A stretch of DNA of 18,691 bases, taken from positions 1-18,691 of the forward strand of contig JALTMC010000354.1 in assembly GCA_027005175.1 (NCBI GenBank), in the 5' to 3' direction. The notes beneath the pieces were generated by a model. That model was not told the origin of the DNA. It was given only the letters and a program-made list of their open reading frames with translations, and did no database searches. Shown in pieces: positions 1 to 6,799 of this stretch (within the stretch, counting starts at the first letter, position 1; every line of letters begins with the position of its first letter). Position numbers and translations under genes: made by a program. This DNA comes from Myxococcales bacterium (GTDB lineage Bacteria > Myxococcota_C > UBA6777).

Positions 1-27
1 CTTTATGGGCTAGTCATACGCTTCCAC

Positions 28-219
28 GACAGGTCGCTTACTCGGCCCGTCATACTTCCGACAGGTCGCCTACTCGGCCCGTCATACTTCCGACAGGTCG
101 CCTACTCGGCCCGTCATACTTCCGACAGGTCGCTTACTCGGCCCGTCATGTTTTCGACAGGCCGCTTACTCGGCCCGTCATGTTTTCGACAGGTCGCTTG
201 CTTGGCTTGTCATGTTTTA
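28..219. repeat. Six-copy 32-bp tandem repeat upstream of rpsP
   Basis: Six head-to-tail copies with an exact 32-bp period start at 28, 60, 92, 124, 156 and 188. Each begins GACAGGTCGC and carries CTCGGCCCGTCAT. The first three or four copies are nearly identical. The last three change the tail from CATACTTCC to CATGTTTTC, and the final copy is the most diverged. Bases 11-26 look like the end of a seventh, degenerate copy, so the array may run off the left edge. There are no unique spacers, so this is not a CRISPR. Each unit holds a short inverted repeat (GAC-AG-GTC), but I see no clear function. Confidence 0.9.
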
Positions 220-326
220 CTGTTTCTAAGAATCATGGGCCACGTTGTGGAGCCATCTTGTTTCACTGTTGTTTTCAAACCCGGTGCTTGATCACCTTTT
301 CTACATAGTTCAAGGAGACCTCGATC

Positions 327-584
327 ATGTCTGTCAAAATTCGCCTCGCTCGCCACGGTTCCAAAAAAAGACCCATCTACCGAATCGTGGTTGCTGACAT
401 CCGCAACCCTCGCAACGGACGCTTCATCGAGCGCGTTGGCTGGTTTGACCCCCGCGCGACTCAGGACGATCTGAAACTCAACCTGGAGCGCGTTGATCAC
501 TGGATCGGAAATGGCGCACAACCCACCGATAAAGTTGCCGGCCTGATCAAACGCGCCCGACGTGCAACAAGCACAGACGCTTAA
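327..584 (+). CDS. rpsP: 30S ribosomal protein S16
   Basis: This 85-residue protein has the S16 signature at its N terminus ([21 protein letters not shown]) and then [12 protein letters not shown], and its length is normal for bacterial S16. S16 binds 16S rRNA and helps the small subunit assemble. The ATG at 327 is preceded by AAGGAG at 312-317 with 9-base spacing, which fixes the start. It heads the classical rpsP-khpA-rimM-trmD order, although the gap to khpA is unusually long at 468 bp. No strong sigma-70 promoter is obvious between the 32-bp array and the RBS. A short perfect stem-loop (599-613) lies just past the stop but has no following T-run. Confidence 0.97.
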   Translation: MSVKIRLARHGSKKRPIYRIVVADIRNPRNGRFIERVGWFDPRATQDDLKLNLERVDHWIGNGAQPTDKVAGLIKRARRATSTDA

Positions 585-1052
585 TCTTACCCGTCCTGTT
601 CGATTTTATCGAAAACTCTACCTGCACTCTTTTCTATATGAAAACACTAGGTTTTTTATATAAACACCTAGCTTTCTTATGAAAAAATATGGCTGTGAGT
701 TAAAATTTCTACGATATCCCCCCTTGTCACCAGGGTCCTCGCGTCTCACCTTAAGAGTAGCGCGTTCAGCAGCCGCGAGGGCACAAACCCTGAATGAATA
801 CATCTCGATCGCTCTTTAAGGCAGCAGCCAAGGCGAAAAACAAACGGAATCAACCCTTCTCCCACAGAGGAGATTGCTTCCACCATCGCCTGAATGTACG
901 ATGGACTCCAGTCATCGGATCGATAGATCGAGGGTAAAAGTTAAGAATTCCGGTAGTTCCCCGCTCTTTTACGTAGCGCGTAGCACAGATAGACGTTCAC
1001 CACCACCCTAATCAGCCGCTCCCTCTCTTTACGCGGTAGTGAGGAAGACCAG
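585..1052. other. Long rpsP-khpA intergenic region with stem-loops
   Basis: This gap of about 470 bp holds no convincing gene. It contains several inverted repeats: TTCGAT/ATCGAA at 599-613, an imperfect A/T-rich hairpin CTAGGT...ACCTAG at 647-671, and a larger GC-rich stem at 731-792 listed separately. The 647-671 arms also form a near direct repeat (AAACACTAGG and AAACACCTAG). Bases 800-1052 show nothing recognisable except the khpA ribosome binding site GAGGAAG at 1041. Confidence 0.5.
731..792. other. Strong bulged stem-loop, possible structured RNA
   Basis: CAGGGT (731-736) pairs with ACCCTG (787-792), and directly inside it CCTCGCG (737-743) pairs with CGCGAGG (774-780). This gives 13 perfect base pairs interrupted by one six-base bulge (781-786) on the 3' side and closed by a 30-base loop. 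No T-run follows on either strand, so it is not a standard intrinsic terminator. It could be a regulatory leader element of khpA, an RNA processing site or a small RNA. The pairing is read directly; the function is unknown. Confidence 0.5.
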
Positions 1053-1286
1053 ATGCTCAAAGACTTGGTTCAGCTCATTGCGGAAGCACTCGTTGATAGC
1101 CCCGAAGACGTTGTCGTACTTGAAATCCAAGGCGAACAAACATCAGTCATCGAACTGAAAGTTGCCAAGGACGACCTTGGAAAAGTCATCGGGAAACAAG
1201 GCCGAACGGCCCGAGCCATTCGCACTATTCTCAGCGCAGCCTCCACCAAACTTCGCAAGCGTTGCGTACTTGAAATCATCGAATAA
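1053..1286 (+). CDS. khpA: KH-domain RNA-binding protein KhpA
   Basis: A 77-residue single type-II KH domain of the YlqC/KhpA family. The GXXG RNA-binding loop is in [18 protein letters not shown] (about residues 43-60), and the short beta strand RCVLEIIE ends the protein. In other bacteria KhpA pairs with KhpB (Jag/EloR) and binds many transcripts, influencing cell division and envelope growth. The gene sits where it does in most genomes, between rpsP and rimM. The start ATG has GAGGAAG about 6 bases upstream. Both flanks are unusually long and rich in inverted repeats, which suggests separate transcription or RNA-level control rather than a tight operon. Confidence 0.93.
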   Translation: MLKDLVQLIAEALVDSPEDVVVLEIQGEQTSVIELKVAKDDLGKVIGKQGRTARAIRTILSAASTKLRKRCVLEIIE

Positions 1287-1415
1287 ACAAACACCTATAC
1301 AAGTGTTCCTCAACAAACAAACTCTTTCCTACATGTTTGTTTGTTCTTAAACGAACACTCTCTGCTATGTTTGTTCGAGAGCAAACAAACACCCCGATGA
1401 GGCTTTGTTTGTAAG
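1287..1415. repeat. Cluster of ACAAAC/GTTTGT palindromes after khpA
   Basis: Four successive inverted repeats follow the khpA stop codon: AACAC/GTGTT (1290-1307); a perfect 11-bp stem AACAAACAAAC/GTTTGTTTGTT (1312-1345, 12-base loop); CGAACA/TGTTCG (about 1352-1377); and CAAACAAA/TTTGTTTG (1382-1411, 14-base loop). The blocks also resemble each other as direct repeats with a period of roughly 35 bases (ACTCTTTCCTAC versus ACTCTCTGCTA). No gene is seen. Confidence 0.7.
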
Positions 1416-1444
1416 AATTTCTTTTTCTAGGGACTTGGTAGAAA

Positions 1445-1551
1445 AGAGCCCCCTTGTACCTTTTTGCCATCACACCAGGGTGCAGGAAGGAAGAGGGCTC
1501 TAGAACACTGACCGGTTGGAACGACCGACGGCAAACCAGTCGGTGTTCTAG
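1445..1551. other. Two consecutive long hairpins upstream of rimM
   Basis: Hairpin 1 pairs AGAGCCCCCTT (starting about 1445) with AAGAGGGCTCT (ending about 1501), with a single mismatch. Hairpin 2 begins at about 1500 and pairs an 18-base arm starting CTAGAACACTGAC with an arm ending GTCGGTGTTCTAG at 1551, with only one wobble and one mismatch. The two nearly share a boundary base, so they would stack. No T-run follows. The 107-base block looks like a structured leader RNA for rimM-trmD or a small mobile palindromic element. Confidence 0.55.
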
Positions 1552-1637
1552 CCTATCTCCTCCCTGCTCACATGCAAGGAACTGTATCTTTTTCACTGCA
1601 TTTGAGATTGCAACGAACCCACGTTGAATGGGAAGTT

Positions 1638-2219
1638 ATGTCTGCGCGTCACTCAAAAAAGAAATCCACGAGTTCCTCACCCAGAACACCAAGCTCTGAT
1701 GAGTTGGTGATCGTGGGTGTGATCGCACAACCTCATGGTATTCATGGCGAGGTACGGGTCCATCAGTACAATCCGGACAGCGAAGTCCTTTGGGAAGTCG
1801 ATGCCATTCAGGTTCGACGAAAAGGCCAACGCACGATGGAAACGATGATGATCGAAGACACCCGTTATCACACCAAAGGTCCCCTACTCACCCTGAAAAA
1901 CTGCAACAGCCGAAACGAAGCCGATCTTCTACGCGGTGCGGAGATCTTCCTCCATACCGAAGATATGCCAGAACTGGATGACATGGAGTTCTACTTCCAT
2001 CAGGTCGAAGGATTTCCTGTATTCAATACCCACACAGGTGAAGCGATGGGCGAAGTTGTTCGAGTCATCCCTTCCCCCGCTCAAGATCTGATGGTCGTTT
2101 TGTACGAAAAACGAGAGGTCCTGATCCCCGTTGTAGAGGAGCTGATTCCTGTCATCGACCTGGAAGCCAAACGTGTTGAAGTAAACCCTATCCCCGGCCT
2201 GTTTGAGAAAGAATCGTGA
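1638..2219 (+). CDS. rimM: Ribosome maturation factor RimM
   Basis: RimM binds S19 and helps mature the 3' domain of 16S rRNA. From the chosen ATG the protein is 193 residues, close to the usual length. The N-terminal beta-barrel starts at [18 protein letters not shown], which holds the family's G-x-I-x2-x-HG-x2-GEV pattern. The C-terminal PRC-barrel half carries [12 protein letters not shown] and [11 protein letters not shown]. An upstream in-frame ATG at 1572 would add 22 residues with no family character and no ribosome binding site. The ATG at 1638 has only GGGAAG at a very short distance, so the start is not certain. The first 20 residues are a Ser/Lys-rich tail. It overlaps trmD by four bases (GTGA), indicating translational coupling. 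Confidence 0.93.
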   Translation: MSARHSKKKSTSSSPRTPSSDELVIVGVIAQPHGIHGEVRVHQYNPDSEVLWEVDAIQVRRKGQRTMETMMIEDTRYHTKGPLLTLKNCNSRNEADLLRGAEIFLHTEDMPELDDMEFYFHQVEGFPVFNTHTGEAMGEVVRVIPSPAQDLMVVLYEKREVLIPVVEELIPVIDLEAKRVEVNPIPGLFEKES

Positions 2220-2962
2220 AACGATACACCATCCTCACCTTGTTCCCTGAGATGTTCCCCGGCCCCCTGGCCTCTAGCATCACAGGTCGCGCCATCCAGA
2301 ACGGTATCGTCGAGCTCAACGCCACCAATATCCGTGACTTTGCCACAGACAAACATCGCATTGTAGACGACTCACCCTACGGTGGAGGCAGCGGCATGGT
2401 GATGAAGCCCGGACCTCTCGCAGCCTCCATCGCCTCAGCACAGACTCAACTACCCAAACATAGCCCCACCATTTTACTCACACCTCAGGGTGAACCTTTC
2501 TCCCAAGCCCGAGCCCACCAGCTCGCAAAAGCGCCAGGGCTACTCTTGGTCTGTGGTCGCTATGAAGGCATCGATGAACGTGTTCGCCAAACCTTCGACC
2601 TCGAACTCTCTGTGGGCGACTACGTCCTCTCCGGTGGCGAGTTGGCGTCAATGATTATCCTTGACGCTGTCATTCGTCTGCTTCCAGGAGCCCTGGGCAA
2701 CCCAGAATCTCTTAGCGAAGAATCGTTCCAACAACATCGCCTGGAATACCCCCAATACACCCGACCTGCCGATTTCCAGAATGAAGGAGTTCCCAAGATC
2801 CTTCTCTCAGGAGATCATGCCAAGATCCATCGCTGGCGTCAGAAAGAATCTTTACGTCGAACCTTGCAACGACGCCCAGATCTGCTACAAACACACCCAC
2901 CCGACCGCGAAGAACAAAAACTTCTACGCGAAATCGAAAATGAAACAACAAAAGAAACCTGA
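2216..2962 (+). CDS. trmD: tRNA (guanine-N1)-methyltransferase TrmD
   Basis: TrmD makes m1G37 in tRNAs using S-adenosylmethionine and so prevents +1 frameshifting. The 248-residue protein has all expected SPOUT features: the start [11 protein letters not shown], the [16 protein letters not shown] block near residue 51, [14 protein letters not shown] around 109-122, and the trefoil-knot cofactor site [18 protein letters not shown] around 132-149. The C-terminal tRNA-binding helices ([18 protein letters not shown]) are intact. The start is GTG, overlapping the rimM stop as GTGA. rplS, its frequent downstream neighbour, is absent; a dispersed repeat and a second RNA methyltransferase follow instead. 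Confidence 0.97.
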   Translation: MKRYTILTLFPEMFPGPLASSITGRAIQNGIVELNATNIRDFATDKHRIVDDSPYGGGSGMVMKPGPLAASIASAQTQLPKHSPTILLTPQGEPFSQARAHQLAKAPGLLLVCGRYEGIDERVRQTFDLELSVGDYVLSGGELASMIILDAVIRLLPGALGNPESLSEESFQQHRLEYPQYTRPADFQNEGVPKILLSGDHAKIHRWRQKESLRRTLQRRPDLLQTHPPDREEQKLLREIENETTKET

Positions 2963-2972
2963 CCTGTAGGGC

Positions 2973-3136
2973 CAACGACCCCCACCCTATCCGGCCTTCA
3001 TCCGATTCTGCCGGACCCGCGATCGAGAAGGGGCTCAATGTGCCGTCGCGCTTCGCTCTCGCTGTAGATTCTGCCGGGTCCACGATCGGAAGAGGGTTTC
3101 CATGCCCACAACATAAGAGGTTTTTTTCTGATGAGA
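2973..3136. repeat. Dispersed repeat, copy A (after trmD)
   Basis: This segment shares several blocks in the same order with 14420-14515: CAACGACCCCC near the left end, GATTCTGCCGG...CGATCGAGA in the middle, and an identical 33-base right end (3104-3136 versus 14483-14515) that contains AAGAGG, seven Ts and ATGAGA. In copy A the middle block occurs twice, at 3004 and 3067, 63 bp apart, so copy A is longer. The right end looks like an RBS plus start codon, but here the ATG at 3131 opens only a six-codon frame. Two small hairpins follow at 3179-3193 (AGCC/GGCT) and 3194-3207 (GTATC/GATAC). The 2963-3302 gap holds no credible gene. Confidence 0.8.
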
Positions 3137-3302
3137 GATCCCACGCTGTAAGATCAAAGAAGAGAGTGTCCACGCAAAAGCCTGAAACGGGCTGTATCAG
3201 TAGATACATGGAGACTTCAACCCATCTTCCTCTTGTGTAAAAAGCGTGAGAGTCAGCAACTTTCAACCGGGCGGCAATCCGCTTTCGACTTTGGACAATC
3301 CT

Positions 3303-3869
3303 ATGTTTCGCACTCCATTATATTTTGCTCTGATCCACTATCCAGTACTCAACAAGCAAGGTGAAGATATCTCCACGGCCATTACCAATCTAGACCTTCA
3401 TGATGGAAGTCGATTGGCTGCAACTTTCGGACTCACAAGATATTTCCTTGTCTCCCCGATTGAAGAACAACGTGGTCTGGTGGCTCGCATTCGTGACCAT
3501 TGGATCACCGGCCGTGGTGCTCGCAAAAATCCGACCCGCCGACAGGGCATGGAAAAAGTTCTTCATGCTTATGACCTCAACGAAGTCTGTGAGACGATCA
3601 CAAACGAACATCATGTCAAACCATTGCTCGTGGGAACCAGTGCTCAGGCTCAGGAAAGTCAGCAGGTATCCTACGAAGATCTAAGGAAACAGATCCAAGA
3701 CAAAGATCGCCCTATCTTACTGTTGTTTGGGACCGGCCATGGAATCTCATCCAATATCACTCCCGATATCGATATCTTCCTTCCCCCCATCTATGGCCCC
3801 ACAGATTATAACCACCTGTCTGTTCGTGCTGCCATGGCTATTACCCTCGATCGACTCGTCGGCTTCTAG
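3303..3869 (+). CDS. SPOUT-type RNA methyltransferase (PF09936-like)
   Basis: I recognise this as the trmD-linked SAM-dependent RNA methyltransferase family (Pfam Methyltrn_RNA_4) from the start PLYFALIHYPVLNKQGEDISTA, the DGSRLAATFGLTRYFLV segment and the C-terminal cofactor block LLLFGTGHGI plus DYNHLSVRAAMAITLDRL. The family is predicted to be knotted SPOUT enzymes; the RNA target is not known to me. From ATG 3303 it is 188 residues and begins as family members do. An in-frame GTG at 3246 would add 19 residues with no clear RBS, so I prefer 3303, though its own Shine-Dalgarno (TTGGA) is weak. The position after trmD matches the family's usual context in deltaproteobacteria and Aquificae. 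Confidence 0.85.
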   Translation: MFRTPLYFALIHYPVLNKQGEDISTAITNLDLHDGSRLAATFGLTRYFLVSPIEEQRGLVARIRDHWITGRGARKNPTRRQGMEKVLHAYDLNEVCETITNEHHVKPLLVGTSAQAQESQQVSYEDLRKQIQDKDRPILLLFGTGHGISSNITPDIDIFLPPIYGPTDYNHLSVRAAMAITLDRLVGF

Positions 3870-3874
3870 CTTGC

Positions 3875-3979
3875 CCTTCATCGAAGAACACTCTCCTGTC
3901 AGGAACCCAGACCATTCCCCGACAGTGAGATGCAGTCGCCAGTTTGGCCTTCATCGAAGAACACTCTCTTGTCAGGAAC
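3875..3979. repeat. 32-bp direct repeat pair in the 3870-4177 gap
   Basis: The 32-base segments 3875-3906 and 3948-3979 (starting CCTTCATCGAAGAACACTCT and ending TGTCAGGAAC) differ at a single base and are 73 bp apart. The first starts six bases after the RNA methyltransferase stop. The remainder of the 308-bp gap, up to the secreted-protein start at 4178, has no gene, no clear promoter and no terminator with a T-run. Confidence 0.85.
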
Positions 3980-4177
3980 AGTCATTGACAAAGAATTTGA
4001 CCAGCCACTCAGCCGAAGTCCAGACATTGTTGTCCGCTCAGCTTGCCATTCTCGGACATAAGAGCAACTTTATCAAGAGTATGTGACTGAATATGAGTCT
4101 GCTCGCTTGACGATGGACGTCTTGCCCTGCTACCTTTTGAATGATTGTGTATTGAACTCAGTCACTGAAAAAAAGGG

Positions 4178-5518
4178 ATGGGAATGACAGGGAGTTTTAA
4201 CAGCAATAGGGCAAGAAAGCACCTGTCCGATCAGACTTGGAGATGGCTGGTTCCATCGTTGTGGGCGGCCATCTTTTGCTTCACCTTGTGTATCCAACCA
4301 TCACAAGTACAGGCCCAAGCCAGATGTGGTGATGGTACATGCGACAACAGCGAGAATTGCTCTACATGCTTCCTGGATTGCCGATGTCCCAGAGGCTTAC
4401 TCTGTCTTACAGGCAAGTGTCAAGCCACAGTTAGTTGCGGGAACGGACGTTGCGACGCCAAAGAAAACTGCGCCACCTGCTCACAAGATTGTACTTGTCC
4501 CATAGGTCAGTCCTGCACCCAAGGGGTCTGCCGTCCTCCTATTCGTTGCGGAGATGGTATCTGCGACACCAGCGAAAGTTGTAGTATCTGTGTTCGCGAT
4601 TGTAGCTGCCCAACAGGCCAACAATGCCAGGAAGGCAAGTGTCTCAGACAGAAGATCTGCGGTGATGGTGTCTGTGACGACAACGAAAACTGTGCCACCT
4701 GTACAAGGGACTGCACATGCCCCACAGGGCAACAATGTCAAAGTGGTGTGTGTAGAGGGCGTCAGATCTGTGGAGATGGCGTCTGTGACAGCCAGGAGAA
4801 CTGCTCAACATGCAGTCGAGATTGCACCTGCCCGAATGGACAATTGTGTCAAAGTGGTGTGTGTACCAGTCGTCAGATCTGTGGTGATGGCGTCTGTGAT
4901 AGCAACGAAAATTGCTCCTCCTGCAGCCGAGACTGTGGCTGTGGCAACGGTCAACTCTGTCAAAAGAATCGCTGTGTCGGCAGCAGCACTTGTGGCAACC
5001 GTCTCTGTCAGCCAGACCAGCAAGAAAACTGCTCCTCCTGCCCACAAGATTGCCTTTGCCTTGCTGGACAATCCTGTAACAGCGGGATTTGCACAGTCAT
5101 CGAAACCTGCGGCAACAAGGTATGTGAAACAAGTCAGGAAACCTGTCGATCGTGTGAAAGAGACTGTGGGTGCCCCAAAGGACAACTCTGTATCAAGGAG
5201 AAATGTCAAAAACCAACACCCCAGGTCGAGGTCACAAAGGAAACTGGCCCTGAACGAAAGGGAAGTGACGGCGGATTTGTCCGACCTCCCGTCGGTACAG
5301 GAACAGATAACAACTCCACACCCGACGAGACCGAACAAGACAATCCCGAAGTTATCACCAACTACGACATTATCATCCCACCTCCATCCGAGAAAGACGA
5401 TGGGAAAAAAGGGTGTAGCTGCCAAACACACACACCACCACCTCTGTTTATGATCCTGTTCATCGGATTTCTATTCTTGCAGTGGCGTCGGACTGAATCG
5501 ACATCAAAACTGCCCTGA
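4178..5518 (+). CDS. Cysteine-rich eight-module secreted protein with MYXO-CTERM tail
   Basis: A 446-residue protein of unknown function, predicted to be exported and surface-anchored. Residues 1-48 form a long signal peptide (hydrophobic WLVPSLWAAIFCFTLC, cleavage near VQAQA). Residues 49 to about 348 are eight tandem modules of 37-39 residues, each with eight cysteines in the pattern CGDGxCxxxENC-x2-C-x2-DCxCPxGQxC-x2-GxC; they probably form disulfide-stabilised knots. A low-complexity acidic/Pro linker follows (about 349-410). The end is GCSC, then a helix (PLFMILFIGFLFLQW), then RR, which is the MYXO-CTERM sorting architecture processed by myxosortases in Myxococcota. The ATG at 4178 and the in-frame ATG at 4184 both follow AAAGGG; the choice is uncertain. 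Modules 4-6 are the most alike, which points to recent module duplication. Confidence 0.88.
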   Translation: MGMTGSFNSNRARKHLSDQTWRWLVPSLWAAIFCFTLCIQPSQVQAQARCGDGTCDNSENCSTCFLDCRCPRGLLCLTGKCQATVSCGNGRCDAKENCATCSQDCTCPIGQSCTQGVCRPPIRCGDGICDTSESCSICVRDCSCPTGQQCQEGKCLRQKICGDGVCDDNENCATCTRDCTCPTGQQCQSGVCRGRQICGDGVCDSQENCSTCSRDCTCPNGQLCQSGVCTSRQICGDGVCDSNENCSSCSRDCGCGNGQLCQKNRCVGSSTCGNRLCQPDQQENCSSCPQDCLCLAGQSCNSGICTVIETCGNKVCETSQETCRSCERDCGCPKGQLCIKEKCQKPTPQVEVTKETGPERKGSDGGFVRPPVGTGTDNNSTPDETEQDNPEVITNYDIIIPPPSEKDDGKKGCSCQTHTPPPLFMILFIGFLFLQWRRTESTSKLP

Positions 5519-5600
5519 AACTGCCAAGGCTTTTGCTTCGACCCAAGCACCCTTTCTTGGGCTCCACCGGCCCGGCATCAAAATTGCCCTGAAACTGCCA
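5502..5600. repeat. 25-bp direct repeat spanning the convergent stop codons
   Basis: Bases 5502-5526 and 5576-5600 are the same 25-mer with one C/T difference, 74 bp apart. The left copy contains the stop of the + strand secreted protein (reading SKLP-stop); the right copy contains the stop of the minus-strand phosphatase (reading AVSGQF-stop). Each copy would also read correctly for the other gene. Between them lies a 6-bp hairpin CCCAAG/CTTGGG (5542-5561) without a T-run. Confidence 0.85.
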
Positions 5601-6690
5601 GCCCGATCCTCTTCGGTGTCACCGTAGGTAGGACAGAGATACGAGAGCGTTGGTAAGGTGTTCCTGCATTCTTGGACCAAGGAGCGGGAAAGTTCAGGTG
5701 ATATCCCAGAACTGCAAAGCCTGCCCCGAGCAAGGCACCAAACAGAACATCTTCTGCGTGATGTCGGTTGTCGACAATGCGACTCACCAGGATCAAGGAA
5801 GCACCTGCAATGGGGGCAAGGATCACAGGGATCCTCCAAAAGGACCCAGGCCCTTCAAAACGTCGCAGTGTTCCCCATAAATACAAAGATAAGTACACTC
5901 CACCCGCCATCGCAAAAGAACTATGACCCGAAGGAAAGGAACGTCGCCCTTTTCGAACCACAGAGGCTTCCCCAGTACAAACATTGTTTGCGTCGGGCTG
6001 GCAACGCTCCAAAAAATCCGGACGTAACCGGCCCACTGTCACCTTGAAAATATTGGTCACAAGAAATGTCAGACTCAATGTCTCAGCCAAGCCCAACGCA
6101 GCATGATGAAAGTTATGACCACTACGCAATCCGATTTGAGCAAGGGCAAAGGTCGCCATAGGGATACCAGCAGCAAGGCCAACCAAGAGTGGCTCTGAAA
6201 TAAAATCCTCACGCAAGGGCAAAGAAATCGATGGATCATCCTTTCGAAACGGACGCTTTGGAGGCTCTATAAAGTTAACTGCTACACCACCCCCTGCCAC
6301 AGCCAACACAACTCCCCAGTCCGCAAGGTACGAGTTATGCCACCACCCCCTCGAAGCCTTCGGCAACATGGGCTTTATCCGTCGCGGCAAAGGTCGCTCT
6401 GTTGGAACCTTGGGTCGCGCGGTTGATCGCCTTACTGATGCTTTTCCCTGTACGGCCTTCCCCTGTAGAGCAGATCGCCTTTGCACCACTGGCAAACGTG
6501 TTCGTTGTATCCGTCTCTTTCGCTGCTTTAATTGAACTTTTTGATATACTGACTGAGTTGGTTTCATGACAGATTTTTGCGAGGTTAGTGGAACCCAATG
6601 GGTCGTCTGTGCAGAGGCAACTGTGAGAAAAAAACTACCAAAACACCAAAGAAGCAAAATGTGGAGCATATAACCAGAGAATTTAAACAT
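5578..6690 (-). CDS. Exported PAP2-family (lipid) phosphatase
   Basis: A membrane phosphatase of the type 2 phosphatidic acid phosphatase superfamily, acting on lipid phosphates or pyrophosphates outside the inner membrane. All three catalytic motifs are present: K-x6-RP in KVTVGRLRP (about residues 216-224), PSGH in RSFPSGHSS (about 253-256), and SR-x5-H-x3-D in SRIVDNRHHAED (about 303-314). From the chosen start there is a signal peptide (FSGYMLHILLLWCFGSFFLTVASA, cleavage near residue 27), then an unusual Lys/Arg/Gln/Pro-rich stretch of about 90 residues before the membrane core. The ATG at 6690 has AAAGGA about 8 bases upstream; an in-frame ATG at 6720 would add ten residues. The exact substrate cannot be read from sequence. 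The gene is convergent with the cysteine-rich protein gene. Confidence 0.88.
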   Translation of the reverse strand: MFKFSGYMLHILLLWCFGSFFLTVASAQTTHWVPLTSQKSVMKPTQSVYQKVQLKQRKRRIQRTRLPVVQRRSALQGKAVQGKASVRRSTARPKVPTERPLPRRIKPMLPKASRGWWHNSYLADWGVVLAVAGGGVAVNFIEPPKRPFRKDDPSISLPLREDFISEPLLVGLAAGIPMATFALAQIGLRSGHNFHHAALGLAETLSLTFLVTNIFKVTVGRLRPDFLERCQPDANNVCTGEASVVRKGRRSFPSGHSSFAMAGGVYLSLYLWGTLRRFEGPGSFWRIPVILAPIAGASLILVSRIVDNRHHAEDVLFGALLGAGFAVLGYHLNFPAPWSKNAGTPYQRSRISVLPTVTPKRIGLAVSGQF

Positions 6691-6709
6691 GAAAATATCC
6701 TTTGACGAC

Positions 6710-6796
6710 TTACAGGTCATAACGTTTCATCATGCGATAGATTGTTTTTCGATGGAGACCAGAAATGCGACTCACCATGGAAATATTTGTAAGCGT
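6710..6796 (-). pseudogene. Remnant of a sigma-54 activator: C-terminal Fis-type helix-turn-helix
   Basis: Read on the minus strand, an open frame bounded upstream by a TGA (6797-6799) gives LTNISMVSR followed by ISGLHRKTIYRMMKRYDL and a TAA at 6710-6712. This closely matches the last helix-turn-helix (HTH_8, Fis family) of NtrC-type response regulators, where the usual form is like GN-x-S-x-AA-x2-GI-x-RKTLYRLLK-x2-GL. Nothing of the AAA+ or receiver domains is visible upstream. The stop lies 20 bases before the PAP2 start, so the regulator gene probably once preceded the phosphatase gene. A 23-residue peptide starting at the internal ATG (6776-6778) could still be made. Confidence 0.65.
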
Positions 6797-6799
6797 TCA

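Noticed and set aside
28-219. CRISPR array
   Set aside because: The 32-bp units are contiguous with no unique spacers, and no cas genes are present.
1471-1500. Possible SRP (4.5S) RNA core because of GGAAGGAAG
   Set aside because: The conserved GTCAGG...CCGGAAGGAAGCAGC arrangement and symmetric loop are absent; the bases instead belong to the long hairpin ending near 1501.
3104-3130. Intrinsic terminator because of the T-run after trmD
   Set aside because: There is no stable stem directly before the seven Ts; the T-run is part of the conserved RBS-spacer of the dispersed repeat.
2712-3266. 184-codon minus-strand ORF
   Set aside because: It runs antisense through trmD and the dispersed repeat and has no family resemblance.
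4554-5453. Long alternative-frame ORFs inside the cysteine-rich gene (both strands)
   Set aside because: They are shadows created by the repetitive, Cys-codon-rich modules; the true frame has the signal peptide and sorting tail.
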